Shown here piece after piece: positions 25,693 through 33,297 of a DNA stretch of 36,056 nt. Origin of the DNA: Phaeodactylibacter sp. (GTDB lineage: Bacteria; Bacteroidota; Bacteroidia; Chitinophagales; Saprospiraceae); contig JAGQXQ010000005.1 of NCBI GenBank assembly GCA_020436535.1, positions 973 to 37,028 of the forward strand, written 5' to 3'. The stretch's first letter is position 1. Each line of letters opens with the position of its first letter. The translations under genes were made by a program, and so were the position numbers. The notes beneath the pieces were generated by a model. That model saw nothing but the letters and a program-made list of their open reading frames with translations, had not been told where the DNA came from and did not search any database.

Positions 25693-28600
25693 ATGATAAG
25701 ACACTCTATTCTCTTTGCCCTTTTGTTCGTAGCCAGCCTGCAGCTGGGGGCACAAACACCCAGGAACATAACAATTCGCGGTGAATCCGGCGCTTTGCGC
25801 GTGGTGCCCTGCACGGATAATGATGCTGGAACCATCACATTTGATGTGGGCAACTTCGCGGGGCAGAGCAATGATATCAGCCTGGATACCATTTATCTCT
25901 GCTTGGGGGATTCCCTGCCCATCATCCACAATGGAGACTTTACCCTCAATGGAGATCCCAATCCGGCGACACCTGCCGGTATTGGTTATGCTTTTTACGA
26001 TTGCCGTCCTACGGTGGATGGGCCGGATATCACCACGATCCGAACGGATCCGTGCCTGAACCAAACCGACCCGCTCGTCTTCATGGGCGCCAACTTTACC
26101 CAAGACCAGGGTATCTGGGTGGCGGTAGAGGAAATCAACGGTAACCTCCAACTTGCCAACACCGGCTTCCACCAGGAGGCCTTCAATATGGGTAACCCTG
26201 CTCCTGTTCAGTTGTGGTTTGCCCCCATCACTATAGACAACTTCGCCATCCTGCAGTACGAAAACGGCGGCCCCTGTGTAAGCGCCAGCATCAGCGAAGC
26301 CTTCTCCGTCGTCTACCTGGAAGCCGTACAAGTAACAGAGGCCCTCCCCAACTTCGGCCCCGGCATGCAGGGCGCTTTCTCGGTAGAAGGCGGCCTGCCC
26401 GAATTTCAAACCAGCACGTCCTATGCACCCATCACGATCAGCCACCTGGGGGGCGACGTGCTGGCGGGCGCCGTGCAAACCGTCAATCCCGGCCATGGCG
26501 ATACCGTTCAGTTCACGGTGCCGCGCCCGGGAGATTATGAGGTTGTGGTGGAAGATGGTAAGAGCTGCGCCGCAATTGACACCATCGTGATGCCGGTGAT
26601 CTTCAGCGCGGGGGCGGCCAACGGCGCTCCCGGCGATACCGTCTGCGTCGAGATTCGGGTGGACAATCTGGTGGATGTGACCAATGCCCAGTTTACGCTG
26701 AACTGGGATCCTGCCATCCTGGAATTTGTGGAAGTGAATAACCTGAACACGATGCTGCCGGCCCTGGATGACGGCGCCTTCAATATGAACCCTGCCGTTA
26801 CCGATTTGGGGCGGCTGCCCTTTGCCTGGGCCGATTTCCTGGGCACCAGCAATACCCTGCCCGATGGATCGGTATTATTCGAAGTTTGTTTTGAAGTGAT
26901 CGGCGGCCTGGGGCAGAACAGTGACATCACTTTTGGCGATATGCCAACCCCCATACAAGTGGGCAATACCAACAATATACCCAGTATGTATCCCTTTGAA
27001 ACCTCACCGGGCCGGGTAAATGTAACTAACTCCGTATTGCTGACAGAGGCCGTACAAGACAGCGTGAGCTGCAACGGCTTGTCCGACGGCGCCTTTACTG
27101 TCACGGTTTCCGGAGGCATGGGGCCTTATAATTTTACCTGGAACACCTTTCCCGTATCCGGGCCGGAGAATGGCCCCATCGTTATTGCCACATCTGGTGG
27201 CTCCGCTACTGTTGGCGGCCGTTCTGCCGGGGAATACCGGATCATTGTTGCGGATTCCGATATGCCGGCCAATATAGATACCATACTGGTTGAAGTCTTT
27301 CAGGGCGCATCCCTGGGGGTTAACCTTTTGCCCACTGCGCCTACCTGCTTTGCTCAGAGTGATGGATCGGTGACCGCTCAGGTCACGCTGGGCGGTGTGG
27401 TACAACCTAACCCTGGCTCCAATTTCACCTTCACTTGGGCCAACACCCCAAACAATATACAGACTCTGTCTAATGTGCCTTCCGGTTTCTATGGAGTTAC
27501 GATTACCGATGTGGCAGGTTGTCAGGCCTCGGCAAGTACGACCCTTTCTCAGCCTGCACCCTTACAAATTCTGGCCAATAATACCTTCATCACGGATGCA
27601 ACCTGCACCGGCGCCATGGACGGCTCCATTTTGGTAGGGGCCACAGGCGGCACCTCTGCTTCGGGCAACTATACCTATAACTGGAGTGGAGGCCTGGGCA
27701 CGGTAACGGCCAATACTTCCCAGGTCAGCAACCTGGACCCGGGGATGTTTACCGTGACGGTGACCGATGACAACAATTGTACACTCGAAGAAAGCTATCC
27801 GGTAACTGCCGCCAAGATCTTGTCGGCCAACCTGATTAACCTGATGGATATCACCTGTAATGGAGCGGATGACGGCAGTATTGAAGTCAGTGGCACCACG
27901 ACCGGCCAACCTCCCTTTGGGCCTTTTACTTATACGTGGGCAACGGTTCCTCCTTCGGGGCCTACCTTTACCGGTGCGCAGGTTACCGGCCTGGGCCCTG
28001 CCCAATACGCCGTGACCGTTACAGACTCTGACCCTGCAGGATGTGCGGTTTCCGATACCTTCACCATAGTCGAGCCGGCGCCGCTGGCCATTCAGCAGAT
28101 CGAGTTGCTCAATGAAAGCTGTGATAACGGCGGTAACGATGGCAGCGTCACTATAGGGGTGACGGGTGGTACCGCTCCGTACGCTTACAGCTGGTCGGAC
28201 GGCCAGTTGGATTCCATTGCCATCAACCTTTCCGCCGGCATGTTTACGGTCGATGTTACGGACGCCAACAACTGCACCGCCAACCAAACCTTTAACATTA
28301 CTGCTCCGACCCCTCCGCAGGTGACCCAGTTGGACAATGATACGCTGGCCTGCTTTGACGACACCAACGGCTCCCTCTCGGTACTGGCAACACCAGGTGG
28401 GGCCCCTATCCAAAGTTATAACTGGAGCAACAGCGCAACCGGCCAGACGATCACCAACCTGTCGCCAGGTTCCTATTTTGTGACCATTACCGCCAATGAC
28501 GGCTGTTTCATAGTTGATACTGCCCTGGTTGTCGCCCCGGCGCCTTTAGCGCTGGACAGTATCGTCGCCGCTTCGCCCAATTGCCCGGGCGATGATAATG

Positions 28601-30357
28601 GAACACTGGCCGTTTATGCCAGCGGCGGCACCCTGCCGTACACCTATATCTGGAGCAATCAGCCCACCAACGATACGCTGCAATTCAACCTTTATCCGGG
28701 GTTGACCGCCGGTAATTATCCGGTGACGGTGGTAGATGCCAACGGTTGTACGCCCCTGAATGCCCTGGGCACAGTTGTTGACCCTCCCAGTATTGTGGTA
28801 GATTTCAGCAACATCACCGAAGTGAGCTGTTTTGAAGGAGTTTGCGATGGCGGCGCCACCGCTACGGCTATGTACAGCGATGGCTCTACTGATGTCTTCG
28901 GCTTTTCGTGGGAATCCAACGAGACGGATATGGGGGTGATGTCTTCTTCTGCCAGCGCTCTTTGTAAGGACTGGCAGACGTTGGTGGTGACCGATGCGAA
29001 CGGCTGTTTCGGCCTGGATTCTGTTCTGATTCCCAGCCCACCGGAGATCAATATTTCTTCCAGCCTCTCCAATGTGAGCTGTAATGGGTTCAATGATGGT
29101 ATGGTTACTGCTATTCCATCCGGAGGAACGCCCGGTTATTCCTATCTCTGGCAACAAACCGGCGAAATAACGGAAACCATCAGCGGCCTGGCGGCTGGGA
29201 CTTACAATGTAGTGGTGACGGATGCAAATGGTTGTCAGGAGCCGCTGGAAGTAGATATCACCGAACCGGATCCACTTATTATCTCGGTCAATACTGACGA
29301 GACCCAGGATGTGTCCTGTTTCGGCGAAGAAGATGGCGTATTGGTCGTTACCTACAACTCCAACGATATGGTCAATGAGGTAGGGGCGAACCCATACAGC
29401 TGGTCTTCTAATGTCCCACTGGGTTCTACTTCTCCGCTGGGGGTAGCCACTAACCTGCCTGCCGGCACCTATGGCGTGACCATAACGGATGTTGAGGGTT
29501 GCCAGGATTCACTGTCTTATACCCTGATGGAACCGACGGCGATCATGGCTACCATTCCGGACCCGGAAGACCCACCCTGCTTCAATTCAACCACTAAGGT
29601 AAATATCGACACCGTGTACGGAGGCGCCGGCGCTTCTCTGGCCGATTATCAGTATATGGTGGATGGTAACGGCATATTGCTGCCCATCGATGTACCGGCA
29701 GACATCTTTGGTGATGGCGCCCACGATGTAGAGATCTTTGATCTCAATGGTTGCTCGGCCGCCTTCCAGGTAGAGATCGACCAGCCGGAAGAAATACTGG
29801 TCACTTTCCCCGAAGACCCCTTTGTGGTGGAACTCGGGGACACCGCCCGGCAGTTACAGCCTCTCATTACGCCCTTATCTACCCAGATCGACTCCTTCAT
29901 CTGGTCGCCCGCAGATTACCTGTCCGACCCCACGGTGCGCAACCCATTCGTCCGCCCGCTGGAATCCCTGGAGTACGAACTGACCGTGGTGGATATTAAC
30001 GGCTGTGAGGGCTTTGGCAGCGTATTCGTGGAACTGGACGCCAACCGCAATATTTACATTCCCAACGTCTTTTCTCCCAATGGAGATGGGGTGAACGATG
30101 AATTCCGCGTCTACCCCTGCATTGGGGTAACCAATATCGCTTCGGTGAATATCTTCAACCGTTGGGGAGACCAGGTCTACCAGAATACCGGTCAGGACGT
30201 GAGCAATGGCCTCTACTGTATCGGTGGCCTGCCTCTGTGGGACGGCCGGTTCAAGGGTAGCGAAATGAAACCCGATGTTTATGTCTATATCGTCGAGGTG
30301 GAGTTCCTGGATAACATCAAACTGGTTTACCGGGGCGATGTCACCATCCTGCGATAG
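25693..30357 (+). CDS. Giant T9SS-secreted adhesin with cohesin-like domain, SprB-type repeats and CHU_C tail
   Basis: 1554 residues from ATG 25693 (GGAAAG just upstream); a TTG at 25642 is rejected since it sits on the promoter and precedes the signal peptide. MIRHSILFALLFVASLQLGAQ is the signal. A cohesin-like domain spans about 302-441 (GDTVCVEIRVDNLVDVTNAQ, FTLNWDPAILEF, LPDGSVLFEVCFEVIGG). From about 451 there are roughly 11 SprB-like repeats with the SCNGxxDGxhxVxxxGGxxPYxYxW plan (VSCNGLSDGAF, ITCNGADDGSI, VSCNGFNDGMV, VSCFGEEDGVL). The CHU_C domain is at about 1453-1554 (IYIPNVFSPNGDGVNDEF, FNRWGDQVY, YRGDVTILR). It is exported by the type IX system to the surface. SprB is a gliding adhesin in Flavobacterium; adhesion is the likely role here. 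A strong terminator follows. Confidence 0.93.
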   Translation: MIRHSILFALLFVASLQLGAQTPRNITIRGESGALRVVPCTDNDAGTITFDVGNFAGQSNDISLDTIYLCLGDSLPIIHNGDFTLNGDPNPATPAGIGYAFYDCRPTVDGPDITTIRTDPCLNQTDPLVFMGANFTQDQGIWVAVEEINGNLQLANTGFHQEAFNMGNPAPVQLWFAPITIDNFAILQYENGGPCVSASISEAFSVVYLEAVQVTEALPNFGPGMQGAFSVEGGLPEFQTSTSYAPITISHLGGDVLAGAVQTVNPGHGDTVQFTVPRPGDYEVVVEDGKSCAAIDTIVMPVIFSAGAANGAPGDTVCVEIRVDNLVDVTNAQFTLNWDPAILEFVEVNNLNTMLPALDDGAFNMNPAVTDLGRLPFAWADFLGTSNTLPDGSVLFEVCFEVIGGLGQNSDITFGDMPTPIQVGNTNNIPSMYPFETSPGRVNVTNSVLLTEAVQDSVSCNGLSDGAFTVTVSGGMGPYNFTWNTFPVSGPENGPIVIATSGGSATVGGRSAGEYRIIVADSDMPANIDTILVEVFQGASLGVNLLPTAPTCFAQSDGSVTAQVTLGGVVQPNPGSNFTFTWANTPNNIQTLSNVPSGFYGVTITDVAGCQASASTTLSQPAPLQILANNTFITDATCTGAMDGSILVGATGGTSASGNYTYNWSGGLGTVTANTSQVSNLDPGMFTVTVTDDNNCTLEESYPVTAAKILSANLINLMDITCNGADDGSIEVSGTTTGQPPFGPFTYTWATVPPSGPTFTGAQVTGLGPAQYAVTVTDSDPAGCAVSDTFTIVEPAPLAIQQIELLNESCDNGGNDGSVTIGVTGGTAPYAYSWSDGQLDSIAINLSAGMFTVDVTDANNCTANQTFNITAPTPPQVTQLDNDTLACFDDTNGSLSVLATPGGAPIQSYNWSNSATGQTITNLSPGSYFVTITANDGCFIVDTALVVAPAPLALDSIVAASPNCPGDDNGTLAVYASGGTLPYTYIWSNQPTNDTLQFNLYPGLTAGNYPVTVVDANGCTPLNALGTVVDPPSIVVDFSNITEVSCFEGVCDGGATATAMYSDGSTDVFGFSWESNETDMGVMSSSASALCKDWQTLVVTDANGCFGLDSVLIPSPPEINISSSLSNVSCNGFNDGMVTAIPSGGTPGYSYLWQQTGEITETISGLAAGTYNVVVTDANGCQEPLEVDITEPDPLIISVNTDETQDVSCFGEEDGVLVVTYNSNDMVNEVGANPYSWSSNVPLGSTSPLGVATNLPAGTYGVTITDVEGCQDSLSYTLMEPTAIMATIPDPEDPPCFNSTTKVNIDTVYGGAGASLADYQYMVDGNGILLPIDVPADIFGDGAHDVEIFDLNGCSAAFQVEIDQPEEILVTFPEDPFVVELGDTARQLQPLITPLSTQIDSFIWSPADYLSDPTVRNPFVRPLESLEYELTVVDINGCEGFGSVFVELDANRNIYIPNVFSPNGDGVNDEFRVYPCIGVTNIASVNIFNRWGDQVYQNTGQDVSNGLYCIGGLPLWDGRFKGSEMKPDVYVYIVEVEFLDNIKLVYRGDVTILR

Positions 30358-30370
30358 TCCGTTTTTCAAC

Positions 30371-30414
30371 AAAAAAGCCGCCTGCTGGAATCCTTCCCGG
30401 CAGGCGGCTTTTTT
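30371..30414. terminator. Strong rho-independent terminator after the adhesin gene
   Basis: 15-bp perfect stem (30371-30385 with 30400-30414) reading AAAAAAGCCGCCTGC and its complement, 14-nt loop, with T-runs on both strands. A second copy of the right arm (GGCGGCTTTTTT, 30427-30438) follows, so the left arm has an alternative partner. Confidence 0.92.
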
Positions 30415-30679
30415 GTTGGCTAAAAAGGCGGCTTTTTTGAACCCTTTACCGCATTGCCCCGTACAAACAACCGATATCTGTCCTACTTGCTTCAAAATGG
30501 CAGGATAAGAGGGCGGATTGGCAGAATACTGAGGAAATAAGTGGTTATATTTGCAGGGTTGAAACTTTAAAAGTAGCCTCCCTGATCTTCCCCCCTGATC
30601 CAATCGCTTCAAATTTAAAGAGCTTTCTAAGAGCAGCATTTAGCTACATACCTATTTGAGATTTCATTAAGAACTATTG

Positions 30680-30760
30680 TCCGTTAGGCTCGCCTTAACG
30701 GAAACAGGCAGGATATTGTCCTGCCTGTAGTAAGCTTCCCACCGTCGGTGCGGAGGCTTA
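30680..30760 (+). other. Three back-to-back hairpins upstream of the curlin-like gene
   Basis: Hairpin 1: TCCGTTA (30680-30686) with TAACGGA (30696-30702), further paired by GGC/GCC with a bulge. Hairpin 2: ACAGGCAGGA (30704-30713) with TCCTGCCTGT (30719-30728), perfect, TATTG loop. Hairpin 3: 30731-30744 with 30746-30760, pairing TAAGCTTCC and CACCG with their partners (one G-U pair, one bulged C). No T-run follows any of them. They lie 86-166 nt before the start codon. The rest of this 488-nt gap shows no gene; TATCTGTG at 30769-30776 is a near match to a -7 element. Confidence 0.65.
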
Positions 30761-30845
30761 AAGGTTTTTATCTGTGCTCTGGCGCAGGCAAACCCAACAT
30801 TTATTCAACTAACTAACATTTATAATCCAAAACATTTTTTAGAAC

Positions 30846-32861
30846 ATGAAGAAAATTATTTTACTATTTACTGCCTTGTTCTTCGTCGTTGGCGTCACCA
30901 TGGCCCAAACGGAGAACAAGTCGGGCGTAACGGTCTCCAACGACAGCGACGGCAACAAAGTTGTGGTTAAGCAAGACCAGACGGACGATGAAAAGAACGT
31001 CTCGGATGTTACGATTACCGACGATTCTGATGACAACACCGTTAATGTCGGACAGGAAGGAGAAAATCTGAAGAGCGGTGTCGACATCTCAACCAACTCC
31101 TCGGACAACGATGTTGTCGTTGAGCAGAGCGATGAAGACAACCGTTCGAAGGTTGATATCTCCAATAGTTCCAATAGCAACGACGTGCTCGTTGATCAGG
31201 ATGGGGAAGGCCAGGGGTCAAAAGTCAACATCAACAACGGATCTACCTTTAATACGGTCGATGTGGACCAGGATGGCGAAGGCCAGTCTTCCGAGGTTGA
31301 TATTTACAATGGTTCCAGCTTCAACGAAGTTTATATTGACCAGGACGGTTATGACAACGATTCCAAGGTCGATGTATACAATGGTTCCAGTTTCAATGAG
31401 GTCTATGTGGACCAGTACGGAGATGACAACGATTCCGATGTTTCCATCAGCGATGTTTCCTCGGACAACGATGTTGAAGTCGATCAGGATGGAGACGGTA
31501 ATGATTCAGATGTAGCTATTAATAGTGGTTCCAGCGACAACGACGTTAAAGTTGGTCAGGATGGAGACGACAACAACTCGGATGTTACCATCAACAGTGG
31601 CTCCGGCGACAACAACGTTGATGTCAATCAGGACGGAGGCAACAATACCTCCGATGTAGCCATTTACAATGGTTCTGACGACAACGACGTGGAAGCAGAC
31701 CAGGACGGAGGCGACAACACTTCCAATGTTGCGATCTACAACAGCTCTGATGACAACGACGTTAATGTGGACCAGGATGGAGACGACAACGCATCAGGTG
31801 TAGCGATCAATAGTAGTTCTAACGACAACGATGTTGAGGTAGACCAGGACGGAGACGACAACACTTCCGATGTTGCAATCAGTGATGGTTCTGATGACAA
31901 CGACGTTGAAGTATATCAAGACGGAGACGACAACGAATCCGATGTTTCGGTTTACAATGGTTCCAGCGACAACGACGTTGATGTTGACCAGAATGGCGAT
32001 GACAACGAATCTGATGTCGCGGTTTACAATTCTTCTAATAACAACGATGTGGATGTGGACCAGTACGGAGATGACAACACTTCCGATATTGCGGTTAGCA
32101 ATGGTTCCAGCAGCAACGATGTGGATGTGGACCAGTACGGAGATGACAACACCTCCGATGTTGCGATTAGCAATGGTTCCAGCAGCAACGAGGTGGATGT
32201 CGACCAAAACGGAGACGATAACACTTCCGATGTTGCGATTAGCAACGGTTCCAGCAGCAACGAGGTGGATGTTGACCAGAACGGAGACGACAACACTTCC
32301 GATGTTGCGATCTACAATAGTTCCGCTAGCAATGAAGTTGATGTTCTCCAGGAAGGTGAAGACAATGAATCCTATGTTAGTGTCTACGGTGGTTCTTCTT
32401 TCAACGAAGTATTCATTGAGCAGTACGGAGAAGATCACGATTCGGATGTTGATATCTACAATGGCTCCAGCTACAATGAGGTATTTGTGGATCAGAGAGG
32501 AGACAACCAGGATTCTGATGTCAGCATCGGGAACAGTTCTTCAGATAACTTTGTTTCCATCTTCCAGGAAGATAAGGACAACTACTCTGACGTAGCCATC
32601 ACGAACGGTTCTGACAACAACACGGTTAACGTTTTCCAGGATGGGCAGGACCAGGAATCTGAAGTTTACATCAGCGATGGTTCCGATGATAACCAGGTTA
32701 CCATCGACCAGGATGGCAAGGGCCACTACTCAAACGTAGACATTTTTAACAATAGCTACAATAACACGATTTCTGTTCAGCAGGATGGCAGCGACAGCGC
32801 CAGCTACATCACGGTGGACAATATGTCGGATAACAACACGATCAGCATAATTCAGAAGTAA
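30846..32861 (+). CDS. Highly acidic curlin-like repeat protein
   Basis: 671 residues: a signal peptide (MKKIILLFTALFFVVGVTMA, cleavage before QTENK), then about 27 tandem units of exactly 24 residues to the C-terminus, ending TISIIQK. A typical unit reads NDVEVDQDGDDNTSDVAI then about six residues such as SNGSSS. Each has two short alternating strands (VxVxQ and SDVxIx) and the curlin signature QxGxxN, as in CsgA/CsgB repeats (QYGGGN). It differs from CsgA in size (CsgA is about 150 residues with five units) and in extreme Asp content. The turn DxDQDGDDN resembles calcium-binding DxDxDG loops. A beta-solenoid extracellular fibre or matrix protein is inferred. No T9SS tail and no csgE/F/G is seen. 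A terminator follows. Confidence 0.85.
   Translation: MKKIILLFTALFFVVGVTMAQTENKSGVTVSNDSDGNKVVVKQDQTDDEKNVSDVTITDDSDDNTVNVGQEGENLKSGVDISTNSSDNDVVVEQSDEDNRSKVDISNSSNSNDVLVDQDGEGQGSKVNINNGSTFNTVDVDQDGEGQSSEVDIYNGSSFNEVYIDQDGYDNDSKVDVYNGSSFNEVYVDQYGDDNDSDVSISDVSSDNDVEVDQDGDGNDSDVAINSGSSDNDVKVGQDGDDNNSDVTINSGSGDNNVDVNQDGGNNTSDVAIYNGSDDNDVEADQDGGDNTSNVAIYNSSDDNDVNVDQDGDDNASGVAINSSSNDNDVEVDQDGDDNTSDVAISDGSDDNDVEVYQDGDDNESDVSVYNGSSDNDVDVDQNGDDNESDVAVYNSSNNNDVDVDQYGDDNTSDIAVSNGSSSNDVDVDQYGDDNTSDVAISNGSSSNEVDVDQNGDDNTSDVAISNGSSSNEVDVDQNGDDNTSDVAIYNSSASNEVDVLQEGEDNESYVSVYGGSSFNEVFIEQYGEDHDSDVDIYNGSSYNEVFVDQRGDNQDSDVSIGNSSSDNFVSIFQEDKDNYSDVAITNGSDNNTVNVFQDGQDQESEVYISDGSDDNQVTIDQDGKGHYSNVDIFNNSYNNTISVQQDGSDSASYITVDNMSDNNTISIIQK
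32046..32333 (+). repeat. Four near-identical 72-bp tandem units in the curlin-like gene
   Basis: Units beginning at 32046, 32118, 32190 and 32262 have an exact 72-bp period and are nearly identical, including synonymous positions (shared GGTTCCAGCAGCAAC and ACTTCCGATGTTGCG). Other units of the gene keep the period but differ more in DNA. Confidence 0.85.
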
Positions 32862-32886
32862 GCCTAGCTTTTTTGATTTTTGCGAT

Positions 32887-32929
32887 GAAAAAGCCGCCTG
32901 CCGGGAGAAATCCCGGGGGCGGCTTTTTC
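32887..32929. terminator. Rho-independent terminator after the curlin-like gene
   Basis: GAAAAAGCCGCC (32887-32898) pairs with GGCGGCTTTTTC (32918-32929); CCGGGA/TCCCGG extends the stem around a GAAA-type loop. It begins 26 nt after the stop and shares the AAAAAGCCGCC core with the terminator at 30371-30414. Confidence 0.9.
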
Positions 32930-32963
32930 TTTGGGGTTTTCAGCAGGGAAGATTTACCAGGGC

Positions 32964-33132
32964 AATGAACTGATTTAAACTTATTCTCTGGACTGCAAAC
33001 GAAAGCCTTGAATCTTCTGGACTTCAGCTTTTCCTCGCCCCGTACTTTTCAAGTACGAAACACGAAAAGAGCTTCGCCAGAAAATCCAATACTTTGCTTT
33101 CGTCATCAGACAATAAGTTTAAACCAGTTCAA
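32964..33132. repeat. About 170-nt imperfect palindrome, candidate MITE or structured RNA
   Basis: The outer arms AATGAACTGATTTAAACTTA (from 32964) and, reversed at 33113-33132, ATTGAACTGGTTTAAACTTA pair with two mismatches. Further in, ACGAAAGC (32999-33006) pairs with GCTTTCGT (33096-33103) and TCTTCTGG (33013-33020) with CCAGAAAA (33077-33084), allowing a G-U or mismatch. The centre is a perfect hairpin CGTACTT-TTC-AAGTACG (33041-33057). The whole element lies between the curlin-like terminator and the PBP gene and contains no credible coding frame. Confidence 0.75.
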
Positions 33133-33148
33133 TACGTTAAAATGCCTC

Positions 33149-33200
33149 CTAAAACAGTTTCTAAAACAAATTTGTTTTAATTTAGCCGTTACTAAAACAA
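33149..33200. promoter_or_regulatory. Three CTAAAACA direct repeats and an 18-bp palindrome upstream of the PBP gene
   Basis: CTAAAACA occurs at 33149, 33161 and 33192, each followed within a few bases by a T-rich stretch. The middle copy is part of TAAAACAAA-TTTGTTTTA (33162-33179), a perfect palindrome. The cluster lies 98-149 nt before the PBP start. An operator function is inferred only from position and symmetry. Confidence 0.45.
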
Positions 33201-33223
33201 TTTGAAGTTTGTAATAATCCGCA

Positions 33224-33256
33224 ACCCTTCTACGTTAGAAAGGGTCTTTATTTTCT
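33224..33256 (+). terminator. Terminator-like hairpin just upstream of the PBP gene
   Basis: ACCCTTCTA (33224-33232) pairs with TAGAAAGGGT (33236-33245) with one bulged T, followed by CTTTATTTTCT. It sits 42 nt before the PBP ATG on the same strand, so it could end read-through from upstream or act as an attenuator in the leader. Confidence 0.45.
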
Positions 33257-33297
33257 ATAAAAGAGGAATCTATATTTTTTAACACGACCAGTTTGAA

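Noticed and set aside
30733-30776. Possible riboswitch before the curlin-like gene
   Set aside because: Hairpins are present but no known riboswitch consensus was recognised, so it is reported only as a structured leader.
31794-32438. Long minus-strand and plus-strand frames inside the curlin-like gene
   Set aside because: They arise from the 72-bp period (a multiple of 3), which keeps all six frames open; the signal peptide and curlin motifs identify the true frame.
31021-32861. Tandem 72-bp repeats considered as a CRISPR array
   Set aside because: There are no unique spacers; units are contiguous and in one open frame with a signal peptide.
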